A stretch of DNA of 64,000 nucleotides from the NCBI GenBank assembly GCA_917880885.1, contig OU862927.1, forward strand, positions 21,235,450-21,299,449, in the 5' to 3' direction. Shown here piece after piece: positions 1 to 9,838 of the stretch (position 1 is its first letter; each line of letters begins with the position of its first letter). Origin of the DNA: Limnephilus marmoratus. Its lineage: Eukaryota > Arthropoda > Insecta > Trichoptera > Limnephilidae. A program made the translations under genes and the position numbers. The notes under the pieces are model-generated. The model was not told where the DNA came from. It was given only the letters and a program-made list of their open reading frames with translations, and did not search any database.

Positions 1-59
1 TTTTGTCAACTCTTTAATTGAAAAAATACGTGTATACATACATGCATTATGTGTAAAAT

Positions 60-345
60 CCCTATGGGCGTTTAGATAAATACGCAATTCTGTGAACGTA
101 AAACGATAAAGTCGTTAGATGTCGTTTTCTTTTCTTTTGCCTGTTTATGTTAAAGAGGTTTGAAGATTGGATTGGATTTGGTTGGTTTTGAACTTACGTT
201 CTCTTGGCGCTGAGAGTCGGGTGCTTCATACCGCGGTGCTTTTGGAGGCCCGTGCGTAGTCGTGAATTTACCGTATTACATTAGAACCGAGTTAAAAAAA
301 TTGTGACGCATTTCATTTTCATCCGAATTTCAGATTGCTAATGGG
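60..345 (-). mobile_element. tRNA-derived SINE, family C (diverged copy)
   Basis: It aligns by eye with the better copy at 7280-7600 and, inverted, with 23049-23705. Shared blocks include the gtcgttagatg/tcgctagatg segment, a gaagattgga segment, the internal tRNA-like part and the tail block ttagaaccga. The polymerase III boxes are eroded here, so this copy is a relic. Family assignment rests on the better copies. Confidence 0.5.
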
Positions 346-634
346 GCTAAAGAAGTTTCACTTAAAAATATATATATGTGTAGATAACAGAACACATGGT
401 AGAAGAATGTCCCATCATCAGTCTCCGAAGGCTTATGTGCTGAACAAGATGCCTTCGTTTGGCTAAAACATAACCCCAATATTCCACTTTGTCGTCCTTT
501 TCACTTACTAGAACAGGTCTGAAGGTCTGAACAGGTCTGAGGTCCGAAAATTATGATAAAGAATAAAAACGTTGATTTTTTTCGTAAGCTGCACTGCTAT
601 CACGTTTAAAGCAAACCTGCGATTTTCATATTTC

Positions 635-1050
635 TTAAGGCTCCGCAACTTCCGAAGAAGATGGAGAGATACGAAATTACGAATGTTAGAGGAGAGTGCT
701 AACATTTACAGCGTCAAAATCGATGCGAAAATTGCAAAAAATGTTTAATAAAACACGAATCGTTTAAAATAGAGCAAAAATCTCACGGACATTGTCTTAA
801 ACAGCATTTAAAGAAACAATATGATTTTTTTCATACGTATTAAAATAACTGAAACAAACCTGTTGATAATAATTTTTGGAGCATGCTTTGCGATTTTTTT
901 CTATCGAGGGAGTTTTATATAATTTCGGCGCGGGCAATGGTTGGATATTATCTTCAAGAATAACATATATTTTTTTAAGAGCTGTAAAACCTAACGTGTT
1001 TAAGGGAAATATGTAAGAAATCGGTAGAAATTCGGGTTGTGGGCCCTTAA
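635..1050 (+). mobile_element. TTAA-flanked MITE, family E, copy 1
   Basis: A 416-bp segment bounded by TTAA at both ends (635-638 and 1047-1050). Imperfect terminal inverted repeats follow: GGCTCCGCAAC at the left and, inverted, GGGCCCACAAC at the right. Copies lie at 25795-26229 (same strand) and 44217-44587 (inverted). TTAA duplication is typical of piggyBac-like transposases and of some Sola elements, so a non-autonomous DNA transposon is inferred. It has no coding capacity. Confidence 0.65.
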
Positions 1051-1565
1051 CTACTTTTGTCTCTGCTAATACAAAAATGTAATAGTATTATTATCTCAAA
1101 CATGAACAGTCAACACCCTCATCCCCGCGTACCGTATTAATGATTTTTGAATGAGCGTCACACGCCGCACTATATTTATTCATAACCCCTTCGACGCCGA
1201 CCAAACAGTTCCCAATTTGCAGTGTTATCCGTTACTGAAATTTGAATAATGGTTTATCCACGCTAGCTTGGCCTAATGCCACTGCGTCATGAATCCTGTG
1301 ATGAAATACTGGCAGAAGATATTATTATTATTCAGATGGTAATAATTCATGGAGTTGTAATGTGGAGTACGATTGTTGAGTATCTTCATAAGTCAATGAA
1401 GTGAAATGAAGTATGACTAGTGCTTAGTGATAAATTGGGTGTTTTAATTTTGTTTTTTATTAGAACTATATCTAAAGCTTTTTCTCCCGATTTCGATTGA
1501 GTTTAACCATGCCTCTAATATATATTTTTTTATGATCAACGTTTATTATTACTTTTTTAACATTA
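1051..1565. other. AT-rich interval, nothing recognised
   Basis: No long ORF, repeat family, RNA gene or promoter-like arrangement was recognised here. Confidence 0.4.
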
Positions 1566-1870
1566 ATTCCACACAATTATGAGGCCTTGAGGAAAATAAT
1601 TTCCTTCAGAGTCTATGTCATCTGGGATGCTGTGTGGTGGGTCTTTTTGAGGAGAGGAAGGAATGAACATTGGTCTTGAAGAGACCAGTGTTGTAGGAAA
1701 GACGAAACACAGAGACCGGCAAATCATTCCACAGCCGAGCTGTTGAACACAAGAACGAGTCGAAGAAGCGACCTGTTCTCAAGGGACAAATGTCAACCGT
1801 GTACAAATGTTGGGTACGCGTTTGGCGTGTTTGCCGACTGTGCACCGGAACATTACTTACTTAAACCGGC
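1566..1870 (-). pseudogene. LINE 3' end (RT C-terminus plus tail), 5'-truncated
   Basis: The minus strand encodes the end of a Jockey/CR1-type RT protein (1618-1845), with the block RTGRFFDSFLCSTARLWNDLP. The same block is found at 8964-9191 and 59320-59700. On the plus strand the segment begins with the element's tail (ttaattccacacaattatgag), which in other copies can form a hairpin just before the poly(A). It is severely 5'-truncated, as is usual for LINE insertions. Confidence 0.7.
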
Positions 1871-1884
1871 AATACTGTCGCATT

Positions 1885-2155
1885 ATTATAATTTGGGAGG
1901 CGGGAATGGGTACCGCCGCCATTGGAGTTAATTGGATAACCAACACCCCTACCATAGGACACCTAGCTACGTTTGGTGACTTAACAGGGGTACCCACGTT
2001 CATGGGGTGAGGTTTGTTAGGGGCAAATGCATTTGCCCTCCAACTTCACGGTGGGCGGGATCGGGAGAGACTGTTTAAGAGAGACCTAACCCAGATCTCT
2101 CGAGCCGGATTCTCTCGACCCATCTCGGATGGATTTATACAAAGATATTCAAATA
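1885..2155 (+). mobile_element. SINE-like element, family B (5' part)
   Basis: It starts with a gggaggcgggaatgggtacc block and contains the family hallmark gttcatggggtgaggttt at about 2000. Related copies are at 8702, 10247, 10598, 10985, 38880, 41905 and 61255. Only the first half is present; the LINE-like tail is missing. The family has no coding capacity and no head that I recognise. Confidence 0.6.
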
Positions 2156-2339
2156 CAGAATAGATATGCTATGGTGTCCGCGCAACTGTCGCCGGACTAC
2201 GCGCTAATTAGCGTAGTTTTCATACAAAAAGAATTTGTTCATTTCGTTGATTTTTTGAAAATGTGCATAAATATTGGTTAACAATATATTTTGAATAAGG
2301 AAAGAATTCGTCCATTTAGATTAACGTTCGTTTGGTTTT

Positions 2340-2994
2340 GGCTTTTCCACAAAAAAATAAAAATGGATTTCGAAATATTGTTGTTTTATCTAGCATTCGC
2401 ATGTTTTAAATTTTGAGCAAAAAATGTTTTTTTTAGTATAATAAGGTAATACGATAGGTCGTCGGCAGATTTGTTAAATTTTCAAAAAAGATTATGTATT
2501 ATACCACACCCATTTCAAATCATGTAATCATGCAGTAAAATAAACCAATACATTATCTGGGTATCGCATATTTTAGAATCTTAATTTTAGTATAAATAAA
2601 ATCATTAAAAATATATGCGTACATGTGCTTCTTGACGAAAATTGGTCCGTTTGTGTATTTATTTGCGCACTTACAAACTAATATTAGTCAGATTTTTTTA
2701 ACACTCTTATTTAATTTAGACATTACTGAAAAATGAAAAATACTTATAATCAAAAAATAATTACAAAAAGTACATTATTTTAATAGTTTTATTATCACGC
2801 CTTTCAGCATTTTTGAATGTGGGTATAAATTAAAGCAAATTTGGAATGAAATGAAATCAATATTTTAATTATAATTTTAAAAAGTTGGTAAGGAGAATAA
2901 TTAGTCTTTCTCATTGTAACCGCCCTGCACGATCGTAAGAACAATTTTCGACAAAATGTGGATTTTCATTCGCTGGCTGGTTAAACGCTCTTAA
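2340..2994 (-). mobile_element. TTAA MITE, family M, copy 1
   Basis: This is the reverse complement of the segments at 6616-7258, 13516-14171 and 40704-41398. The end at 2991-2994 is TTAA next to the inverted terminus (gagcgtttaaccagcc when read inward). The other terminus is eroded near 2340. It is AT-rich and noncoding. It is a non-autonomous DNA transposon with TTAA target preference, either piggyBac- or Sola-like, which cannot be decided without the transposase. Confidence 0.7.
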
Positions 2995-3090
2995 CGTGAA
3001 AAAAAGTTCTTTGTGTTAAAGATCAATCGCTCATGATGGAAATGATGCACACAAATGATTGAATTTACAATTTTTTTCTGGTTTAAATAC

Positions 3091-3495
3091 GACGGCCGGC
3101 GTAGTGCAGCGGTAAGGCTCTTGGCTCCCACACTGAAGGTCGCGGGATCGAATCCCGGCGTCGCAAATAAATTTTATTTGATTAATTTGTGTTATTTCAC
3201 AATTTATTCATATAAAATAATATATAGTTTGCGACACGTTCCAGAGTGGAAGATACTCTCAGTATCGCCCTGGTGTAAGACCACCATTCAGAATTGAAAC
3301 GTTGCTTGATATAGCATTAGCCGTGTTTGGTGACCAGATCTGAATAGCCAGGTACTTCCCCAGCTTCCTCTTCCCTATCTCCTTCCCCTCCCCACTACCT
3401 TCAGCCTCACAACATACCCCAATTGGGGATGCCATAGTCTCACTGGCTTCAGACGGGAGCAGTTGGGACTCTTGTGCGGTATTCATATAAAAAAA
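3091..3495 (+). mobile_element. tRNA-derived SINE, family A (best full-length copy)
   Basis: The tRNA-related head has an A-box-like block (GTAGTGCAGCGGTAAGG, about 3105) and a B-box-like block (GGGATCGAATCCC, about 3145), which together make an internal polymerase III promoter. The roughly 330-bp body contains gtgtttggtgaccagatctg and ends at gtgcggtattcatat plus an A run. Other copies: 16972-17385 (+), 44827-45257 (-), 23750-24090 (-, diverged), 16690-16866 (+, 3' part). About 400 bp in all; it would depend on a LINE for movement. Confidence 0.85.
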
Positions 3496-3552
3496 CAGCT
3501 TTTTTCGACTTTGTATTTTGATAAAGCGGACTGAGAGGTCGATTCATATCAC

Positions 3553-4005
3553 AATAAACAAAAATTTTAACAAAACAAAAAACGACTTCAAAAAATGCAC
3601 TAAAAAGTAAAAAAATAATTTCGTATTCTTCTACAACTTCATAATCAACTTACTTTTTCTAATCATCAATATGTAGGTACGATTGTTACTTTTGGAGTCG
3701 GTGTCAGTCAAGGTAGGTTTGTAACTACATACATAGTTATAGGTGAGGTGTGCTTGTATCGCACAAGCGACCTGACGAGGCGAGAGGCGAGAGTGGAGCC
3801 GCGGCGGCGCGGGGAGCTGTCAAGTGAACCCGCCGAGCCGGGTACCTTTGCTGACACCGACTCCAAAAATAACAATCGTACCTACATATTGATGATTAGA
3901 AAAAGTAAGTTGATTATGAAGTTGTAGAAGAATACGAAATTATTTTTTTACTTTTTAGTGCATTTTTTGAAGTCGTTTTTTGTTTTGTTAAAATTTTTGT
4001 TTATT
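3553..4005. mobile_element. Foldback element with 155-bp inverted arms
   Basis: The left arm 3553-3707 and right arm 3851-4005 are reverse complements with a single mismatch that I could find. They flank a GC-rich centre of about 143 bp (3708-3850), unlike the AT-rich arms. No ORF is present. The near-identity of the arms implies a recent origin or gene conversion. It is probably a MITE or foldback transposon; no target duplication was identified with confidence. Confidence 0.75.
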
Positions 4006-4149
4006 TTTTGATTTTTAGTGAATCTGAAGTACACTAACTAATTTGTCTGAATATGGGTAAACCTACTAAACGTACTGCTCATATGAGACAGACATAATTT
4101 GACCATAGCGATGTTAAGGTCAAATTAAGAGATTCGGCCGAGTTTCGTT

Positions 4150-4522
4150 AATTTGTCGTGGATCCGATAATCAGAACCTAACCAAACTCTCATTAAATTA
4201 CCCTTGAAGTACATCCTTTCCAATAAAAAAAGAATCATCGAAATCGTTTGGCGTGATATTGAGTTATTCGTCCATTTGTCGCGCACATACTTATGCAAAT
4301 TTAAGACTTATATGGTTTTCTCATGGATGCTATTATCGGAACTGGACCAAATTAAAATGGGACCACACGGAAAGCATCAGCTTTCAAATAAAAAAAGAAT
4401 CATCAATATCGGTTCACCCAGTCAAAAGTTCTGGCGTAACAAACATAAAAAAAAAAAATAAAAAAAATAAAAATACAGTCGAATTGAGAACCTCCTCCTT
4501 TTTGAAGTCGTTTAAAAAATCA
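4150..4522 (+). repeat. Probable dispersed repeat with A-rich tract
   Basis: It contains two related blocks (aataaaaaaagaatcatc at about 4221 and 4387), an A-rich stretch at 4445-4472 and the end block gaattgagaacctcctcc followed by tttttgaagtcgttt. The last block is shared with the arms of the foldback element just upstream. Similar endings are common in insect dispersed repeats, from memory. The class is not determined. Confidence 0.4.
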
Positions 4523-4524
4523 TC

Positions 4525-5215
4525 AAATATGAGTTTCTAACACTACTTTCTGAGCACTGCTATTCCGGTCTTGTAATATTGAATTTAAGGGTTGAATGGC
4601 TTTATAAAAATAGGTGTCTTCGAACTCAAGCAAATAATTAATTAACTCCTTGCTCCCGCATTCCCTTGACAACGACCCCAATGGCCTTATAACAAGTCAA
4701 GGAACAGAGTTAGTTAACTAGTTTGTAAGTTAGTTATTCAACATGCACTTGGAAACACATCTACTAGACTAAACCCAATTAACTCATTATCATTAAAGAA
4801 AACTTACTTTCTTCTAAGACGTTTATTGCATGGCGGGATAAAACAAAATAAGGGGTTTTAGGTAATGATATCTCAACCTAAATATCGAATTTAAGTAGTT
4901 TTAAAGCAATTTTCATCCATGTCTTTAAAATCAAAAATGATGTTGTGTAATTCCTTACGCATTATAATATAGTAAATATGTATGCTGGAAGGAATTGTTA
5001 AGTTTTAAAATATAAATATTCCGCAAGACTGTTTTAACGGCTGTCCAAATTCAACTGACGATTGTGCGCAGTTTTTATATATACATAAACCTGACTAGCA
5101 AGAACCCAACAAGAGTTATAATGCCACATAAAGAATTGTTTCTCACATATTTGTAAAAAGCATTAACTTTGTGGCTCGCTTTAATTTACAATAAAAACAC
5201 ATATCAATTTGTTGT
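4525..5215. other. Interval with nothing recognised
   Basis: AT-rich, with no recognised repeat family, long ORF or RNA gene. Confidence 0.4.
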
Positions 5216-5217
5216 AG

Positions 5218-6235
5218 GCCACTTTTATTTTATAAACATTCTACCGGTTTTAGAGGCACCCTTCCTTCGTCAGGAGAATATTATAACTAAACTATGATAC
5301 AGAATGTTGACAGATATAGGTACAAATTTTAGGTGTTTGAGTGGGAGGTACGCAAAGGGGTGGGGGTAATTGCGGGATTCCCGGAAAGAACAGAGCGGTT
5401 TATTGGAAAAATATTTAGAATGGGACTGAAAGATAAGTTAATTTGTTATTCACACACTTCCCCAAATGACCATCTAGTCAATCCACGCTATGCAATTGCA
5501 CTATATAAGTATTATAAATACAAAACAATACAAGAACAAGATGTCAACCTACCAGAGACCAAATGGGAAAATAATTCACCGAATCCAGACATTTTCATAT
5601 CAGAGGGTTAAGCACTGTGTTATTATTATTTAGGGATTTTCCGATTTCCAATGCTTCTAAATTATATAATTTTTTGCTTTTACTGTTACGGTGAAGAATT
5701 TTAACCCCTGTGTCCTTATTAAAAGTGTGATCTGTGGAAATTAGGTGATTAGCAAACTCTGAAAAATTATTATTAAATAACACTATTTGTAAAATGTTGA
5801 GAACCACTGAATTTGTCCAATTAAATTTACGTAATTCTTACTTATTCAATAACAAAAGGTTATATATAGTAATAAAAAAGCTCCGAAATTAACTTGTGTA
5901 GTAAAACAAGGTAAGAAGATAATTAATTAAATCGATTAAAAAATTAAGAAAAACTTGAAAAATAACTCACTCCCACGGTGTAGATGACAAAAAAATAACT
6001 CACTAATCAAAGGGTTAAGCATCTTAATCTGGTATTTAAATTTCTAGTTGTCTTACCTATGTAGAACGAAGGACAATCATTGCAACATAGTTGGTAAATG
6101 CCTGAGTGGCTTAATTTATGATCTCTATCTTTAGTGTTTTTTAGTAATTTACCTAAATTGTTATCAGTATAGAACGCGGGCTTAATGTGGGCAGGCAAGT
6201 TTTTTGTACTAAGCGAGGAAAATTTGGATATATAT
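5218..6235 (-). mobile_element. Penelope-like element, broken GIY-YIG end
   Basis: On the minus strand, 6198-6010 encodes the linker and core of a Penelope-type GIY-YIG nuclease, with GIYQLCC and FYIGKTTRN visible. The domain resumes at 5807-5610 with FANHL and LEALEI. About 210 bp of unrelated AT-rich sequence (5810-6030) separates the halves, so the domain is interrupted. A degenerate hammerhead motif lies at 5241-5277, in the terminal (pLTR) region. No RT domain remains. Inactive. Confidence 0.8.
5241..5277 (-). ncRNA. Degenerate hammerhead ribozyme motif (Penelope pLTR)
   Basis: On the minus strand the order is CTGACGA, a short stem (AGG/CCT), then TAAAAC where GAAAC is expected, then CGGTA. 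The loss of the conserved G of GAAA argues against activity. Position within a Penelope element matches better copies at 33031 and 40041. Confidence 0.5.
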
Positions 6236-6615
6236 AAGGTTCTGCGCCATTGAATGGGATTTATTCTTTTATTATTAAACTTAAACTCATTTCAACTAAT
6301 ACATTTTTATTTGGTACGCCTGAAAATAATATCAGCCCAAATTGAGCCCATAATTGGTTCACAAAACATGGATACAAGACACTTCTTGAGTTATTCGATG
6401 TTTGAAGAAGATTACCCGTTTTTGTGTCTCACTACAAACACCCAAAAGGTGAACCATGGCGTCATAAAATTTGTCACAAAAAATTGTGTATTTCGTGACA
6501 CCGTCTTACTTGTTTACAAATATTACTAATATGACGTAGGTCCTCGTATATAGTTCGGGCGACGTTTTACTAAACGACGTAGACTAAATACGAGATTAAT
6601 AACTCACATTCCAAT
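6236..6615. other. Interval with nothing recognised
   Basis: No repeat family recognised. A short imperfect inverted repeat (tttgtcac/gtgaca, about 6470-6505) is the only local structure seen. Confidence 0.35.
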
Positions 6616-7258
6616 TTAAGAGCGTTTAACCAGCCAGCGGCCGAAAATCCACATTTCGTCGAAAGTTGTTCTTACGATCGTACAGGGCGGTTAAAATGAG
6701 AAAGATTAATTATTCTCCGTACCAGCTTTTTAAAATTTTTACTCAATATCGATTTTATTTCATGCCAAATGCTGAAAGGCGTGATGATAAAATGATTAAA
6801 ATTACTTTTTGTAATTATTTTATGATTATAAGTATTTATCATTTTTCAATAATGTCTAAGTTAAATAAGAATGTAAAAAAATCTGAAATACATTAGTTTG
6901 TAAGTGCGCAAATAAATACACAGACGGACCAATTTTCGTCAAGAAACACATGTACGCATATATTTTTAATGATTTTATTTGAACTAAAATTAAAATTCTA
7001 AAACATGCGAAACCCAGATAATGTATTGATTTATTTTACTGCATGATTACATGATTTGAAATGGATGTGGTATAATACAAAATCTTTTTTGAAAATTTAA
7101 CAAATCTGCCAACAACCTATAGGTATAACCTTATTATACTAAAAATAAACATTTTTTCTCAAAATTTAAAACATGCGAATGCTAGATAAAAGAACAATCT
7201 TTCGAAATCTGATTTAAAAATGACATATTTCTGATTTTCTCTGGTTGTACCCTCTTAA
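6616..7258 (+). mobile_element. TTAA MITE, family M, copy 2 (complete)
   Basis: TTAA at 6616-6619 and 7255-7258 encloses an AT-rich element. Its ends are inverted: GAGCGTTTAACCAG at the left, and GAGGGTACAACCAG as the complement of the right end. Noncoding. The same unit recurs at 2340-2994, 13516-14171 and 40704-41398. The last copy proves the TTAA target duplication, because it interrupts a recognisable LINE. Confidence 0.8.
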
Positions 7259-7279
7259 TGTAATGTATGAAAATAAATC

Positions 7280-7600
7280 AGAGTGTGCAATTTGCACGCG
7301 GTAGAAGTGAAACTAAAAAGTCGCTAGATGCCGCTTTACATTCTTTTGCCTGTTGATGTTAAGGTGGTTTGAAGATTGGATATTGATTTTACAAAAATAA
7401 AAATGTTTATTTTTTTTGGATTTGTAAGGATTCGAACCTCCATTTGCTGGATGTCTCTCTGGCCGCTGAGATTTGTCAGGCGCTTTACGCCGCTAAGCTA
7501 TTAGAGGCTGGCGCGGAGTCGCGAATTTAGCGCATTACATTAGAACCGAGGTCCCGTCAAGAAATAAATTTTTGTGATGCTCTTCCGTTTCATCCGAATT
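7280..7600 (-). mobile_element. tRNA-derived SINE, family C
   Basis: Read on the minus strand it has an A-box-like TAGCTTAGCGGCGTAAAGCG and a B box GGTTCGAATCC (about 7427-7440). These are preceded by ttagaaccga-type leader sequence and followed by the gaagattgg block seen in the other copies (60-345, 23049-23705). It is a SINE rather than a tRNA gene, because no acceptor stem pairs across the boxes and the repeat extends well beyond them. Confidence 0.75.
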
Positions 7601-7709
7601 TCACACTAAAATAAAATTTTGGGTTGTAAATATTTAAAAAAATTTTATAAGAAAAACTCTCTTTTATAACTTTTGAAGGTTATTCCCATCAATGTAATAT
7701 ACTCGTGCC

Positions 7710-7900
7710 ATTGAAGAAGAAGATAACAATAATAATCTAAACGGAAATATGAAAGAGAACAAGACACAGAAAAACAGAAAAAAGGAGAGATAGGTCTGGG
7801 TTCGAGTCCCAGTTACGACCATTGTCTTTTTTCGGTTTTTCTGTGTCTCGTTCTCTTTCATATTTACGTTCAGATTATTATTGTTATCTTCTTCTTCAAT
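7710..7900. repeat. 74-bp-arm hairpin with tRNA T-arm loop
   Basis: Arms 7710-7783 and 7827-7900 are reverse complements with about four mismatches. The 43-nt loop holds a perfect T-arm, CTGGG/CCCAG around the seven-base TTCGAGT (7796-7812), and an exact B-box GGTTCGAGTCC (7799-7809). No matching D-arm or anticodon arm is present, so this is not a tRNA gene. Confidence 0.8.
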
Positions 7901-8084
7901 GTAAAAATTTTATCCACGCCGATAGTAAAATCAGGCAGATCATGAAGCGCCTAGCTACTGCGTGAAGTGCCTGGCAGCAGATCGTGAAGTGCCTCAGGTG
8001 CATAATGATCGGCCTGATTTAACGATTTGCCTGCGACATGTACATCAGTAATTTTAATTACAGGAAAATATTGATCGTGCTTCA

Positions 8085-8395
8085 TTTTTGTCAGGCGCTT
8101 GAGTAACTCGACGGACACTAGCGGAACACCTATTCACAGTTGATGTTAGCTTCATGAGAACAGGTCGTTTCTTCGACTCGTTTTTATATAAGTCGGCTTG
8201 CGTTTGGAACGAGCTACCGGCATCTATTTTTCCACCTCCATATAAAACGGGCCTCATCAAGTTCTTCACTAATTAATCTCTTGCTACTCCCCCTACTTTT
8301 CTGCCCAATCGAGTGACGATATATGTCCACTGGACAGTGTAAAGGCAGACACGGGAGCACTTGTGAGTTGTAAAAAAATAAATCATTTTGATCCT
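8085..8395 (+). pseudogene. LINE 3' fragment, plus strand
   Basis: The plus strand reads MRTGRFFDSFLYKSACVWNELPASIFPP, split here as MRTGRFFDSF and WNELPASIFPP. This is the same RT C-terminal block as the minus-strand LINE ends at 1618 and 59320, but from a different subfamily. It stops at about 8270 and is followed by a 3'UTR ending in an A-rich run (8370-8380). The start is truncated. Confidence 0.65.
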
Positions 8396-8695
8396 AAAAA
8401 TTTTCAAGATTTTCATTTCTAATGTTGGTATACTGTTGTCTTTTAAATTTATTTACTCTTTTATAAGTCCATGGGGTTTTTTCGTTGGGTACATATTGTT
8501 AATTTTTTTTACACAAAAGTTCGTAATAAAATTTAAAGAAATAATAAAGGAATTAAAAAATAAAATAATAACAATAATTTACTGAAATTTTCAGAAATAA
8601 TAATATTGACATAAAAATTGTTTTAAACATAGAAATGGGTATAATAAATATGTCAATATCTTTTGCGTATTTGTTTGCTTTTTTTAACTTTAATT
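8396..8695. other. AT-rich interval, nothing recognised
   Basis: A 65-codon hydrophobic ORF (8388-8585, plus strand) exists, but its composition is what AT-rich DNA gives by chance. No other signal. Confidence 0.35.
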
Positions 8696-8701
8696 CCACA
8701 C

Positions 8702-8921
8702 GGGTTCATGGGGTGAGGTTTGTCTAGGTCTTGGAGGCGGATGACCGGGACATACTGAACCCCAGATTCCTACCCACCCCTTAAACCCTTTTCCTTCCCC
8801 GAACTCTCCTCTCCTTCCTTTCCCTAAAAATACCCTCCATACAGCATCCCCAAAGATGACATAGGCCCTGAGGGAAATTATTTTCCTCAGGGCCTCCTGG
8901 GTGGAGCTCATGTAAAAAAAA
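8702..8921 (+). mobile_element. SINE-like element, family B, with LINE-type tail
   Basis: It runs from gttcatggggtgaggttt to a tail hairpin (8863-8895, 11-bp stem AGGCCCTGAGG/CCTCAGGGCCT), then gtggagctcatgt and an A run (8914-8921). The tail is the same as the 3' end of the LINE fragments at 8922-9375 and 59314-59930. Sharing a 3' tail with a LINE is the usual way a SINE captures LINE RT. The 5' half is missing compared with 38880-39225. Confidence 0.75.
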
Positions 8922-9375
8922 CACAGGAGGCCCTGAGGAAAATAATTTCCCTCAGGGCCTACGTCATCTTTGAAGATACTTTGGAGGGTCTTTTTGAGGA
9001 AAGGAGGAGTGAACATGGGTCTTGAAGAAACTCATGTTGTAGGAGTGAGGTAACACAAAAGCCGGCAAATCGTTCACGTTCGAGTCGTAGAAACGACACG
9101 TTCTCATGTGACAAATGTCAACCGTGTACATATGTTGGGCGCGTGTTTGGCGTGTTTCCCGACTGTGCACCGGTGCCGAGTGGTCGTCCATCGTAAAACC
9201 GGTAGAACAAGGACAGAATTCCCACCTTGCTTTAAATTTTGCAATCCGTTTGTCAAGTTAGGAGAATTAATCAAACGGACCGCCCGTTTCTGCACAGAGT
9301 AGAGGTTTTTTTTAAGGTATTTTGGGGCTCGAGACCAGAGGTGGCTGCCAAATTCAACCGTGGTGTGCACGTGCG
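8922..9375 (-). pseudogene. LINE 3' end, minus strand, tail-to-tail with SINE
   Basis: The minus strand encodes the end of an RT protein: SVQKRAVRLINSP (9260-9300) and, in another frame, HSRETRQTRAQHMYTVDICHMRT (cut here to RETRQTRAQHMYTVD, 9070-9191). The frame is broken by indels. The tail hairpin is at 8928-8960. It abuts the family B tail in inverted orientation and forms a large palindrome with it. Confidence 0.75.
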
Positions 9376-9804
9376 ATTTGCTAAACTATGAACGAGAAAC
9401 TGGCGCGAGTTTGCTTCATTGCTATTTTGTGAATGGTGACATTGAAATAGGTCCTTGTGCCTAGTGAGTCAAGTAGGTATTCTAAATTTGACTTCACTCA
9501 AACCAGTCGAGCTGTGAATTTAAAATAAAAAAAAGAAATATTGTTGTATGAAATTAATAAATCCTAGGAACATTCGCTGAATTCTTTCGACATTTTTTTA
9601 TATGAATTTTATGAAGAGGTGACCAAGTAATGGAATTGTATTCTAATTGGCTACCAACTAATGAGACAAATAAAATTTTCAAGACAGGGAGTTAATCAAA
9701 GTTATCACTGGTTCTCAATAAAAATCCTAACGATTTCATACTATTGTTTGTAACGAGATTTATGAGGTATACAAATTCAAGGGATATTATTTTTCGTTCG
9801 TAAT
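9376..9804. other. Region upstream of candidate gene; nothing recognised
   Basis: No known repeat seen. It lies directly upstream of the core promoter at 9805-9838 and could hold regulatory sites, but none is identifiable by eye. Confidence 0.35.
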
Positions 9805-9838
9805 TATATTTTGAACATTGTGATGCATCTTCTCATTC
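9805..9838 (+). promoter_or_regulatory. Candidate core promoter (TATA plus initiator)
   Basis: TATATT begins at 9805 and an exact arthropod initiator match TCATTC is at 9833-9838. The initiator A (9835) lies 30 nt from the first T of the TATA motif, the expected spacing. An ATG with a signal peptide follows 76 nt downstream. Confidence 0.5.

Noticed and set aside
3100..3165. Possible tRNA gene
   Set aside because: A- and B-box blocks are present, but the element recurs with the same 3' body at four or more places and the acceptor stem does not close; it is a SINE head. The same applies to 17025, 23560, 24024, 45195 and 7430.
5333..5611. 92-codon plus-strand ORF
   Set aside because: Overlaps the Penelope 3' region whose coding strand is minus; no motif of its own.
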